A stretch of 64,000 bases of DNA from CALANV01 sp036381615. GTDB taxonomy: Bacteria; Pseudomonadota; Alphaproteobacteria; CACIAM-22H2. Below, one piece after another: positions 41,784 through 49,973 of the stretch; position 1 is the first letter of the stretch; the number at the start of each line of letters is the position of its first letter. The stretch spans positions 124,001 to 188,000 of the forward strand of contig DASVCL010000027.1 of NCBI GenBank assembly GCA_036381615.1, written 5' to 3'. The position numbers and the translations under genes are program-made. A model generated the notes under the pieces. The model was not told where the DNA came from. It did no database searches and saw only the letters and a program-made list of their open reading frames with translations.

Positions 41784-42480
41784 GACGGAGCGCGCCGACG
41801 ATGCCGCCGGCAAGACCGCCGACGACGACGTACCAGCCGGGCGGCAGCAGATCGGCGGCCACCACCGCCGCCCCTGCCGCGGCAAGCCACGGGAGGACGT
41901 CGTCGCGCCCCCGCCAGAGACCGATCAGAATCGTCAGGAAGTACACCGTTATCAGGACGTCGAAGCCGTATCGGGACAGGTCGCCGAGATCCGATCCGAC
42001 CAGCGCACCGATTGCCGTGCCGGCGAGCCAGACGATCCACAGCACGATGCCGCTTCCCACGAGAAAGCCGGCATCGCGTTCGCCGCTCTCATATGCCTTG
42101 GTCGCGAGGGCCCAGTTCGGATCGCTGAGGACCCCCACGATGGCGAAGCGCTGGCGCGGCGGACAGGCCGAGAGCCACGGATAGAGCGCCGCACCGAGAA
42201 GAAGGTGCCGGGCATTGACCGCAAACGTGGTCAGGAGGATCGGGATCAGGGCGAGCGGTGCCGTCCAGAGATCGAGCGCGCTGAACTGCGAGGCGCCGGC
42301 GAACACGAGCGCGCTCATCAGGATCGCGAGTGCCGGCGATACGCCCTTTTCGATCGCGGCCGCGCCGAAGGCGATGCCGAACGGGACGACGAAGATGGCG
42401 AGCGGAAGCATGCGGCGGAAACCGTTCCGCACCCCGCGCCACGACACGTGACCGGCATGCCGCAATCCGCCTTCGGCCAT
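41773..42480 (-). CDS. azlC: AzlC-family transporter
   Basis: A 235-residue exporter with about six to seven helices. Seen: G-F-R-R-M-L-P-L-A-I-F-V-V-P-F-G-I-A-F-G, F-A-G-A-S-Q-F-S-A-L, N-A-R-H-L-L-L-G-A-A-L and D-P-N-W-A-L. The substrate in known relatives is branched-chain amino acids or azaleucine. AGAGGAAT precedes the ATG by 9 bases. A perfect palindrome sits just upstream (42497-42518), so a dedicated repressor is likely. Confidence 0.9.
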   Translation of the reverse strand: MAEGGLRHAGHVSWRGVRNGFRRMLPLAIFVVPFGIAFGAAAIEKGVSPALAILMSALVFAGASQFSALDLWTAPLALIPILLTTFAVNARHLLLGAALYPWLSACPPRQRFAIVGVLSDPNWALATKAYESGERDAGFLVGSGIVLWIVWLAGTAIGALVGSDLGDLSRYGFDVLITVYFLTILIGLWRGRDDVLPWLAAAGAAVVAADLLPPGWYVVVGGLAGGIVGALRHDR

Positions 42481-42496
42481 TGCCGCGATTCCTCTT

Positions 42497-42518
42497 TATA
42501 ACCACCTACATGGTTATA
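42497..42518. promoter_or_regulatory. Palindromic operator upstream of azlCD
   Basis: TATAACCA (42497-42504) and TGGTTATA (42511-42518) form a perfect 8-base inverted repeat around a 6-base centre. It is AT-rich against a GC-rich background, 17 bases before the azlC start, and overlaps a plausible -10 region (a TTGACG box lies at 42545-42540 on the same strand). A repressor site is likely. Confidence 0.6.
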
Positions 42519-42668
42519 GTGCGACGAGCGGCGGACCCGCGTCAACCGCCCTGGCGGCTGCGGCTTCGAGCTGTTCACCGGATATGGCCGGCGTGCAGGC
42601 GCGGCAGTGCCGCGCGCGCGGCGGCCGCGCCGGATCCCTCAAGCCGCACATCCGTCGCTGGCCGCCGT

Positions 42669-43730
42669 TCAGCGCAGGATCAGGCCGGGAGATCCGCCCT
42701 TCTCCTGGGTGAACTCGACCTTCGCGCCCGCCCGGCTGAACCCCTCGATGCGGCTGATCATGGTCTGCACGCGGTTGCGCAGCATGTGGTTCTGCATGAC
42801 GTACTCGCGCCGCTCCATGATCCCGTCCGCCCCGCGCTGGTCGAAATGGCTGAGCGCCTGCCGGTGGGCATCCTGGATGGCGGCAACCGACCGGTCCGGG
42901 ACCTGGAATATGCCCAGCCGCTGCTGGACGACCGGCGGTATGACCGCGTCGAGATCCGCGATCGGCTGGGTGACGACGACGGTCTGGCCGGCGGCGAGTG
43001 CATCGAACAGGCGCGTCGAAACATCGCGGTCGATCGGCAGGACCAGGGAGCATTTGTAGCCCAGCCATTCCCGCAGGCGTTCGGCCCGGCTCTTGCCGAA
43101 GTATCGCTGCCGGTCATCGGCGGGCATCAGCAGGACCTCGGCATCGAGCATTGCGGCCTCGAGCGCGCGCAGGAATTCCGTCCGAGCCGAAAAGCCGTAC
43201 GCCACATACGGGCAGAACAGCCTGTCGCTGCGCTCCGCGGATACGGCCGCCGTCGTCGCGTCCAGCAGTTCGGACGTCGTCCACTGCGCGCAGCAGGCCG
43301 GTACGTGCCCGCCGAGAATCGAGACGGGATTCGTGATCACGCCGCGCGCGTAGTTGTGGCTGGCGAAGACGAAGTCGAACGCCAGCGCGGTATGCAGATT
43401 CTCGGCGTGGGCGAGGTGATTGTTCCAGAACCAGCCGGCCATCACGCCGGCAAATCCCTTGAGACGAAGGTTCCACGCATAGCCGGCGAGATTGCTTCCG
43501 TGCGCGGTGAGAATGAGGACGTCGGCGTCGTCCACGCCGTCGCAACCGACCTCGATCCGCTCCGTGCCGAGCGCCGCGAGCTCGCGGCCGATCTGATCCG
43601 GGAAATACCTGAGTCGGGCCGTTTCGCCGGACGGCTTGAAGACGATCTTGATCCTGGGCTTGGAGAAGACCTGCTTGACCGTCCCGTTGATGAACCGCGC
43701 ACGCGCGGCTGGCAGTGGTTCCGTATTCAT
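42669..43730 (-). CDS. Unknown protein with glycosyltransferase-like C-terminus
   Basis: A 353-residue soluble protein. Seen: an N-terminal part with I-K-I-V-F-K-P-S-G-E-T-A-R and D-V-L-I-L-T-A-H-G-S-N, an aromatic M-A-G-W-F-W-N-N-H-L-A-H-A segment, and a C-terminal region with L-R-E-W-L-G-Y-K, R-L-F-D-A-L-A-A-G-Q-T-V-V-V-T-Q-P and a final M-I-S-R-I-E-G-F, similar in layout to the end of CgeB/GT4-like glycosyltransferases where nucleotide sugar binds. I would not assign activity. It is a lone gene on the minus strand. Confidence 0.6.
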   Translation of the reverse strand: MNTEPLPAARARFINGTVKQVFSKPRIKIVFKPSGETARLRYFPDQIGRELAALGTERIEVGCDGVDDADVLILTAHGSNLAGYAWNLRLKGFAGVMAGWFWNNHLAHAENLHTALAFDFVFASHNYARGVITNPVSILGGHVPACCAQWTTSELLDATTAAVSAERSDRLFCPYVAYGFSARTEFLRALEAAMLDAEVLLMPADDRQRYFGKSRAERLREWLGYKCSLVLPIDRDVSTRLFDALAAGQTVVVTQPIADLDAVIPPVVQQRLGIFQVPDRSVAAIQDAHRQALSHFDQRGADGIMERREYVMQNHMLRNRVQTMISRIEGFSRAGAKVEFTQEKGGSPGLILR

Positions 43731-44139
43731 TTGCTTCGGTGGTTGGAGAAAGACGCCAAGGCGACCGGTATCCGCCGCCCCGACGCGGGCTCAAGTCTCG
43801 CGACCATACCCTCAGAGGCCGCCCCGGACCAAGAAGGACCGGGGGTCATCGCGCGATGCGGACACCCGGCCCATGGTCCATGGCGGCGGTCGCCCCCGAA
43901 CGTGGCCGGGCATGCGAAGAGACGTCGCGCCCCGCGCCCGAGCCGGGTGCCGCCCCATCGCGCCGCCGCTGAACCCGGAAGGCGCCTCGCGCGTTAATGC
44001 GTCTCGTATAGAAACTCGGCGGCTGCGGGCTTCCGGCCGGTCGCTCGGGCACTGAACTGAAGACGCGGCGGGCGCATGCGATCACGTTCGGCCGGGGGCA
44101 TTGTCGACCCGTGGCGGCCGCCGGCTGGATGGGCCGTCC
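43731..44139. other. Divergent intergenic region
   Basis: About 400 bases between the divergent GT-like gene and sensor kinase. I find no gene or EcfG-type site; the two promoters should be here. Confidence 0.4.
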
Positions 44140-45819
44140 TTGAGCCTTCGCGCGCGCATCATTCTGCTGGCGGTGATCGCCTTGCTCCCCGCCGTCGCTG
44201 TTCTCGTGCTCAACGAGGTCAGCGTTCGACGCCATGTCGTGCGCAACGCCCACCAAGCGATGCTCGCGCAAGCGCGCCTGGTCGATCATGAACAGGGGCG
44301 GCTCCAGGAAGGCGGACGCAAGCTCCTCGTCTCCATGGGGCTTCACTTCGCCGTGCGTTCGCCCGATACCGCCGCGTGCCGGCGCTACATCGACCCCCTC
44401 ATTGCACGCGTCTCGCTGTACGTGGCGCTCTTCGTCACCGATGCGGCGGGGACGATCGTGTGCTCGGCCCCGCCCGTGCCGCCCGGGACGACCATCCGGG
44501 ATCAGGCGTACTTCAAGCAGGCCCTTGCCGCTCAAGACCTGGTCGTCGGCAGGTACGTCAGGGATGAGGCCACCGGTCGGCCGGTCATCCACTACGCGAT
44601 GCCCTATTGGGGCCCCGCCGGCGAGACGCTCGGGGTGGTCGCCGCGTCGGTCGATCTCGGCGCCGTCGCCAGATCGATTGCCGACATGTGGCCCAACCAG
44701 AAGACTCTCATCACGATCACCGATCGTGACGGCACCATCGTGGTGAGGGTGCCCGGCCACGACAGCCGGGTCGGCGAGAGGGCCCCGCGCGTGCTGCTGG
44801 ACCGTCTTGCAGCCACCGCCGAGGAAACATTCGAGGGGCCGGACCTGGATGATCGCCTTCGGATCTGGGGCCTCGTTCCGGTCGCAGAACGTACGCACGG
44901 TCTTCTCACCGCCGTCGGAACGGACAAGGCAGCGACGTTGGCCGAGGTCGCCGAGGCGACCAACCGCGGCATCCTGATCATCGCCGTCGGGCTCGCCGGC
45001 GCGCTGTTGGCCGCCTGCTGGGCCGGATACGCCTTCATTCGCCGCCCGCTGGATGAAATCATATCCGTCATGTCGCGCTGGTGCGCCGGCGATCGCGACG
45101 TCCGCATGCCTGCCGGCGTCCGCGGCGTCGAATTCGAGCGGCTTGCCGCGTCGATGAACCAGATGGCCGACACGATCGAGAGCCTGCTCCGCGAGAAGGA
45201 CCTTCTCATGCGGGAGCTTCAGCACCGGATCGCCAACAGCCTGCAGCTCCTCTCCAGCATCCTGAGCATGCAAAGCCGCATCGTGCAGAACGCGGAAACC
45301 CGCACCCATCTCCAGGGGGCGCGACAGCGCATTGCCTCGATCAGCGCCGTGTACCGCCACCTGTATGGCGCGGGCTCCGCCAAGTTGGTCGAGTTCGGCG
45401 CGTTTCTCGGCACGTTCTGCCAGGAAACGGCCCGCGCCTACCTGACCAGGCCCGGCGCGCGGATCGACGTGGACGCCGAGGAGGTGATGCTGCCCATGAA
45501 CAAGGCGACGGCCCTCGCCCTGGCCCTGCACGAGCTGCTCATGAACGCGGAGAAGCACGCCTATCCCGGCCAGGAGGGCGGACCGATCCGCGTCACGCTG
45601 CGCAACCGGACGGATGGCGGCATCGAGCTCAGGGTAAGCGACGAGGGCGTGGGGCTGCCATCGGAGTTCGATCCCGGCTCGACCGCCTCGCTCGGGATGG
45701 GGATCGTGCATCGCCTGGTCCAGCAGCTCGACGGCAACGTGAACATCGAGCGCCGCGACAAGGGGACCACGTTCGCCCTCGTGTTCCCGCCCGGCATCAA
45801 GGGCCCCCGCGCACGATAG
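44140..45819 (+). CDS. Sensor histidine kinase: Cache, HAMP and HisKA_2
   Basis: A 559-residue membrane kinase. Seen: helix 1 at about 5-25, a periplasmic Cache domain (about 35-270), helix 2 at about 285-305, a HAMP-like linker with R-R-P-L-D-E-I, M-R-E-L-Q-H-R-I-A-N-S-L-Q-L-L with the phosphoacceptor His362, and a C-terminal ATPase domain (N-A-E-K-H-A-Y, D-E-G-V-G-L-P, G-M-G-I-V). The gene lacks an in-frame ATG; TTG 44140 or TTG 44101 are the candidates. Orphan, without an adjacent response regulator. It is only distantly related to the kinase at 14435. Confidence 0.85.
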   Translation: MSLRARIILLAVIALLPAVAVLVLNEVSVRRHVVRNAHQAMLAQARLVDHEQGRLQEGGRKLLVSMGLHFAVRSPDTAACRRYIDPLIARVSLYVALFVTDAAGTIVCSAPPVPPGTTIRDQAYFKQALAAQDLVVGRYVRDEATGRPVIHYAMPYWGPAGETLGVVAASVDLGAVARSIADMWPNQKTLITITDRDGTIVVRVPGHDSRVGERAPRVLLDRLAATAEETFEGPDLDDRLRIWGLVPVAERTHGLLTAVGTDKAATLAEVAEATNRGILIIAVGLAGALLAACWAGYAFIRRPLDEIISVMSRWCAGDRDVRMPAGVRGVEFERLAASMNQMADTIESLLREKDLLMRELQHRIANSLQLLSSILSMQSRIVQNAETRTHLQGARQRIASISAVYRHLYGAGSAKLVEFGAFLGTFCQETARAYLTRPGARIDVDAEEVMLPMNKATALALALHELLMNAEKHAYPGQEGGPIRVTLRNRTDGGIELRVSDEGVGLPSEFDPGSTASLGMGIVHRLVQQLDGNVNIERRDKGTTFALVFPPGIKGPRAR

Positions 45820-45879
45820 ATCGGCGAGAGATCGGCGAGGCCGATCATCGAACGCCGGCGCGGCATGCGCCCTGAATCG

Positions 45880-46341
45880 TCAGCTTGCGTAATCGAGCGG
45901 CAGCGCGGTCGTGTACTTGATCCGCTCCATCGCGAAGCTGGAGCTGACGTCGAACAGATCGGCGGTCTTGATCAGCTTCTTGTAGACCCGGTCATAGGCG
46001 GCGATGTCGGGCACGACCACGCGCAGCAGATAGTCGACGTCCCCGCTCATCCGGTAGAACTCGACCACCTCCGGAATCCGGCTGACCGCCTTGCAGAAGG
46101 CCTCCGCCCATTCCATGTTGTGCTTGTTCGTCCGCACCGCGACGAACACCGTGACGCCGACATTGAGCTTGTTCGGATCGAGCAGCGCGACGCGGCGTTG
46201 GATCACCCCGCTTTCCTCCAGTCGCTGGATGCGACGCCAGCAGGGCGACAGGGACAGGCCGCATCGCCGCGCGATCTCGGCGACCGGCACCGTCGCGTCC
46301 TCCTGGAGGATCCCCAGAATTTTTCGGTCTATGGCGTCCAT
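45880..46341 (-). CDS. Lrp/AsnC-family transcriptional regulator
   Basis: A 153-residue regulator. Seen: an N-terminal D-R-K-I-L-G-I-L-Q-E-D-A, a helix-turn-helix (V-P-V-A-E-I-A-R-R-C-G-L-S), then the linker and a RAM effector-binding domain with V-F-V-A-V-R-T-N and M-S-G-D-V-D-Y-L-L-R-V-V-V-P-D. Binds amino acids in the family. A perfect inverted repeat lies one base before its ATG, pointing to autoregulation. The azlCD genes 3 kb away are a possible but unproven target. Confidence 0.93.
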   Translation of the reverse strand: MDAIDRKILGILQEDATVPVAEIARRCGLSLSPCWRRIQRLEESGVIQRRVALLDPNKLNVGVTVFVAVRTNKHNMEWAEAFCKAVSRIPEVVEFYRMSGDVDYLLRVVVPDIAAYDRVYKKLIKTADLFDVSSSFAMERIKYTTALPLDYAS

Positions 46342-46358
46342 GGGGTAAAAATTACCCC
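46342..46358. promoter_or_regulatory. Inverted repeat at the lrp-like start, probable autoregulatory site
   Basis: GGGGTAA (46342-46348) and TTACCCC (46352-46358) flank AAA. The AT-rich centre between GC arms resembles Lrp-type sites. It touches the start codon and leaves no room for an SD, so bound protein would block initiation or the promoter. Confidence 0.6.
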
Positions 46359-46478
46359 TAATTCCGCCTGAACGGGAGATTATTTTCTACACGTGCGCCG
46401 AATCCGACGCAAAGTCGCAAACCGCTGTCCGCGGCATCGCATTAGCATCGGCGCCGGTCCATTCGGAAAGGAGGAGCG

Positions 46479-46739
46479 ATGGTCCGGCACCTCTTCACCG
46501 CGCATCCCCGTTCCGTCGGCGAGTCCTATGCCGAGCACATGCGGGCAGCCGCCGGTTTCGGCGCACGCATGATCGCGGGCGGGCTCGCCTGCCTCGTCCA
46601 TGCCGTCCTGCCGTTCCTGTTCGTCCGGACCGCATCGTCCACGGTCGCGCACCTCTACGAGGTGATGGTGCGGAACAGACGCCGCGCCGCGGCCGCCGAT
46701 CCGGCGCCGAAGCCGGCCCTGACGCAACCCGCCGAATGA
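46479..46739 (+). CDS. DUF6356-family membrane protein
   Basis: An 86-residue protein. Seen: F-T-A-H-P-R-S-V-G-E-S-Y-A-E-H-M, a helix (M-I-A-G-G-L-A-C-L-V-H-A-V-L-P-F-L-F, about 29-46), then T-A-S-S-T-V-A-H-L-Y and a basic tail. The pattern matches small proteins annotated DUF6356 in alphaproteobacteria. Function unknown. An excellent SD (AAAGGAGGAG) precedes the ATG. It is divergent from the Lrp-type gene. Confidence 0.85.
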   Translation: MVRHLFTAHPRSVGESYAEHMRAAAGFGARMIAGGLACLVHAVLPFLFVRTASSTVAHLYEVMVRNRRRAAAADPAPKPALTQPAE

Positions 46740-46780
46740 AGGTTTGACGGCCCGCGGATCGCGGTTGATCCGCCGCCGCG

Positions 46781-47338
46781 TCACGTCCGTGCGGGCATCG
46801 CCTCCGACCTCAATCGGTGCAGCCGGAACGCCAGCGCCATCAGGACGATGCCGAACACGATCGCGTAGACGCCGATCGCCCATAGCAGTCCCAAAAGCCC
46901 GATCCCGGGAAAGACGGCGACGGCGAGTCCGAACAGGATCGACAGGACGCCGCCCAGAATCATCAGCCACTCGCCCTCGATCTCGCGGCGCAGACGGATC
47001 GCGGTGGCGATTTCGAGCGCGCCGGTCACGAGCGCCCAGACGGCGACGAGATAGATGAACGCCAGCGCCACGGCGACCGGCACGAACAGCGCGATCGCGC
47101 CGGCGATGATGTCGGCCGCGCCTTCGAGGATGGGGGCGCCCCACCGTTCGCCCTGTCGCGCCGCGCGCACGCCGGCGACGATGGCGAAGATGCCGTCGAC
47201 CGCCGCATACGCCCCGAACAGAAGGATCAGGACCTCGAGCGTGATGCCCGGCATCAGCAGCGTCAGCACGCCGAAGATCACGGCGAGCGCGCCGCGCAAG
47301 GCGAGCGCCCACCAGTTGCGGACCAGCAATCCGAACAT
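46781..47338 (-). CDS. HdeD-family (DUF308) membrane protein
   Basis: A 185-residue protein with six predicted helices. Seen: N-W-W-A-L-A-L-R-G-A-L-A-V-I-F-G near the N-terminus, repeated later in weaker form as internal repeats, L-L-F-G-A-Y-A-A-V-D-G and I-L-G-G-V-L-S-I-L-F-G. E. coli HdeD protects against acid at high density; this is the same family, but a role here is inferred only. ATG has a GGGAG SD. Confidence 0.88.
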   Translation of the reverse strand: MFGLLVRNWWALALRGALAVIFGVLTLLMPGITLEVLILLFGAYAAVDGIFAIVAGVRAARQGERWGAPILEGAADIIAGAIALFVPVAVALAFIYLVAVWALVTGALEIATAIRLRREIEGEWLMILGGVLSILFGLAVAVFPGIGLLGLLWAIGVYAIVFGIVLMALAFRLHRLRSEAMPART

Positions 47339-47519
47339 GGCATTCTCCCGAATTCCGGCGGGATGCGGGTCGCGGGCGGCGTCATGCCATGCCGGCGCGG
47401 CCGGCGTCCTGGGTGCTGCGCGCGCAGCGCCTCCGGTCCTTCGTTGCAGGAAGGGCTTGTGCCCTCAACCGCTCTTTCGTGTAGTCGAAGCTTGGGCGTG
47501 GGCCGGGGCGCACCGCACC

Positions 47520-47969
47520 TTACAGCTTCACGCGCAGGGTACCGTCGCGCAGACGGTTGGCGATCCGCTCGATGAGCTGCCGGGACGAGACCGTGCGCGT
47601 GTAGGGGACGAATTTCATGCGGCCGGCGGCGACCAGGCCGGGGAACGAACGCTCCAGTTCCTCGGGCGTGATGTCGTCGCCATGGACGGCGTAGTCGGCG
47701 CCGATGCTGTCGAGGAAATCGACCGTGACCTGCCGCGGCGCATCGGGCAGCACCCGGTCCACATAGCGGCAGGCGCTGACCACGGCGATCCGCTCCGCCA
47801 TGGTCATGATCGGCGCCGGCTTGTAGTCGGCCGCGGTGGCTTCGCTGACGATGCCGGCGATGACACGGTCGCCCAACGAGCGCGCCTGCCGGAAGAACTC
47901 GACATGGCCCGGGTGGAAGAGGTCGCACACTCCGGGCGCATAGATCCAGACCAGTTTGCCCTCGCTCAT
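47520..47969 (-). CDS. Cytidylyltransferase-like protein
   Basis: A 149-residue nucleotidylyltransferase-fold protein. Seen: G-V-C-D-L-F-H-P-G-H at residues 13-22, containing the nucleotide-binding HxGH, and Y-T-R-T-V-S-S-R-Q-L-I-E-R-I near the C-terminus, analogous to the RTxGIST motif. Relatives transfer CMP to glycerol-3-phosphate or phosphoethanolamine, or act on sugar phosphates. The substrate is not clear. Single domain, no fused kinase. Stands alone. Confidence 0.85.
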   Translation of the reverse strand: MSEGKLVWIYAPGVCDLFHPGHVEFFRQARSLGDRVIAGIVSEATAADYKPAPIMTMAERIAVVSACRYVDRVLPDAPRQVTVDFLDSIGADYAVHGDDITPEELERSFPGLVAAGRMKFVPYTRTVSSRQLIERIANRLRDGTLRVKL

Positions 47970-48358
47970 CGTTCGGTCGCCTCGATTCGATCGCTTGCCG
48001 CGCCGGTGGCCATCCCACGCGCAATTCCAAGGGGATGCGCAATTCTAGGGAGACGGGGCGACGCGTGAAGTTGCCCATCGGTCGTGCGCGATGGCGCATT
48101 CCGGCGGCCGTCGGGTTGCGCCACCCGCCACGCCGTTGACGGCGCGCTCGTCCGGATGGAGAGTCCGGACAGGTCGCGGCGTGTGAGCCCGCAGCGCCGA
48201 GCCAGCCGCCACAAGGCCCGCGGGATATCGGAAGGCCCCGTGGCCGGACTGCGGGGGTAGCCTCCGGCGTCAACGACCGGGCACCGCCTCGCCCGGACCA
48301 AGGCCGCGATAGGTCCGGGACGCCGGCCCTCGCGCCACATCCCGTCAGCAACATCGCG
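47970..48358. other. Intergenic stretch without a gene
   Basis: About 390 bases upstream of the cytidylyltransferase-like gene and downstream of the Mut7-C gene, both minus strand. I see nothing beyond the expected promoter. Confidence 0.4.
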
Positions 48359-48913
48359 TCACGTGAAATCGCCGGCCTGCCAGCGGGCGAGACGCTGCAT
48401 CATCCGGCGCACATGACCGCCGGCCCAGTACAGCTTGTCGCATTGGCGGCAATGGTTGATCTCGCTGACCGTCTCGAGCACGGCGGGCGGCAGGCGGCTG
48501 CGCGCAAGCGGCGGCGCCGGACGCAGCTCCGTGTTGCACACCAGGCAGCGCGAGAACGGCCTTGCCAGCCAGTCGATGCCGAACCGCGGCGTGATGTCCG
48601 CCACCAGCTCGTCGATCCGCTGGCTGCGAAGCAGGACCGTATGCCGGCCGGCATCGCGGATCTCGCAAAGCTTGCGGTCGCGCGTCAGCAGCACGCGATC
48701 GTCGATGATCGCGCGGGCGACCAGCGCACGGTCGGCGGTGCGCTGCGCGGCGATGAGGGTGTCGTACCCTGCCGCGCGCAGCCAGTGCCCGAGCTGCACC
48801 AGCATCGCATCGCACAGGAACCGCAACTCCCGACCGTGCCGATGACGGATTCCGTCGATGTCCTCGCGCACGCGCCGATCCCGGAACAGCACCCCGATAC
48901 GGCAAAGCCCCAT
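48359..48913 (-). CDS. Mut7-C PIN-like RNase domain protein
   Basis: A 184-residue protein with a PIN-type nuclease fold and a zinc ribbon. Seen: R-F-L-C-D-A-M-L near residue 32, which carries the first acidic residue in D-A-M-L, R-V-L-L-T-R-D-R-K-L, then C-L-V-C-N-T-E-L and C-R-Q-C-D-K-L-Y-W (zinc cysteines). The family matches the C-terminus of Mut-7-like exonucleases; its cellular substrates are unknown. The first 25 residues before R-E-L-R-F-L-C-D-A-M look non-conserved, so the true start may be internal. Confidence 0.85.
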   Translation of the reverse strand: MGLCRIGVLFRDRRVREDIDGIRHRHGRELRFLCDAMLVQLGHWLRAAGYDTLIAAQRTADRALVARAIIDDRVLLTRDRKLCEIRDAGRHTVLLRSQRIDELVADITPRFGIDWLARPFSRCLVCNTELRPAPPLARSRLPPAVLETVSEINHCRQCDKLYWAGGHVRRMMQRLARWQAGDFT

Positions 48914-49012
48914 GCGGGGGCCCCGAACATTCTAACCGGGCGAATGCCGGTGCCCAGGCCCGATCGATCCGGACGGCGGCGCCGTTCGCGCCGACGGTCC
49001 GCACGGGCATTC

Positions 49013-49037
49013 GGAACCGGCAACGGGACAGCACGTT
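49013..49037 (+). promoter_or_regulatory. EcfG-type promoter of the outer-membrane protein gene
   Basis: Plus strand GGAAC (49013-49017), 16-base spacer, CGTT (49034-49037). Expected start of transcription near 49045, 32 bases before ATG 49077. Confidence 0.75.
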
Positions 49038-49076
49038 GATTGCGCGCCCGTCCACCGATCGGTACGGTCGCGACGC

Positions 49077-49808
49077 ATGCTGGTGCTGGGCGAAGCATCC
49101 GGATCGCCGCGCCGGCGCCGCGCCCTGGCGCTGGCTCTCGGATGTATTGTCCTGTTCGGCGCGACGGCCGCAGCCAATCGTCCGGCCTCGGCGGCGGATA
49201 TCCGTCTCGAAGCGGGATTCGGTCTCGCCTACACCGATGACGACCTCTCCTTCGACGAGCGGCTCGGCCGGTTCGATCTCGAGGTGCAGTCAAACTCCAC
49301 GTTGGGCGGCGCCGGCGTCATCGGCTCGGCCGCCGTCTGGTTCGACCGCGTCCTGACGGACAACCTGTCGATCGGCCTGGAATACCTGCGGTCCGCCACC
49401 GACGGAGACCTGACGATCAACGTCAGCGGCCTCGGCCAGAACGTCACGCTCGACACGGACTACGACCTCGATATCGACACGCTCTTCCTGACCGTCGCCT
49501 GGCGGCGGAATACGGGCGACGTGCATCCCTATGTCGGCATCGGAATCGGTACGTCGTGGCTCGACGGCAGCATCGACGCGCGCGCGACCACGACCGTCCT
49601 GGGTTTCGACGCTGCGGCTGCCGTCGCTGCGGATGAGGACGCGTTCGCCCCCTCGGCGCAGGCCGTCTTCGGTTTCGACTACGACGTCACGCACAGGTTC
49701 TATGTCGGTGGCGTGGCGCGTCTCTTCGTGATCGACGGTCGTCTCTTCAACGTCGACCAGGTGATCCGCGAGCTTTCGGCGCAGATCAAGATCGGCGTGC
49801 GGTTCTGA
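49077..49808 (+). CDS. Outer-membrane beta-barrel protein
   Basis: A 243-residue protein with an N-terminal signal (R-R-R-R-A-L-A-L-A-L-G-C-I-V-L-F, cleavage near S-A-A-D, about residue 40). The mature part shows alternating hydrophobic strands, such as Y-D-L-D-I-D-T-L-F-L-T-V-A-W-R, V-H-P-Y-V-G-I-G-I-G, F-Y-V-G-G-V-A-R-L-F, and ends in I-K-I-G-V-R-F with the C-terminal Phe of barrel proteins. It resembles OmpW/Opacity-type eight-strand barrels. EcfG-controlled by the upstream site; likely part of the stress envelope response. Confidence 0.82.
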   Translation: MLVLGEASGSPRRRRALALALGCIVLFGATAAANRPASAADIRLEAGFGLAYTDDDLSFDERLGRFDLEVQSNSTLGGAGVIGSAAVWFDRVLTDNLSIGLEYLRSATDGDLTINVSGLGQNVTLDTDYDLDIDTLFLTVAWRRNTGDVHPYVGIGIGTSWLDGSIDARATTTVLGFDAAAAVAADEDAFAPSAQAVFGFDYDVTHRFYVGGVARLFVIDGRLFNVDQVIRELSAQIKIGVRF

Positions 49809-49973
49809 CCGAACCGCGAACGCGGCGATCGTCGGTACCGGACGCGACGACACCGACGTGCCGATCGTGTGCTGCGGCTCTATCGGGGCGATGGCGTCAT
49901 CCGCGAAGGCGGCCGCTTGCTCATAGCGCAATCCGTGCCATAGCACCGCCCGGCAGGTGACGCCTGCCTGCAT

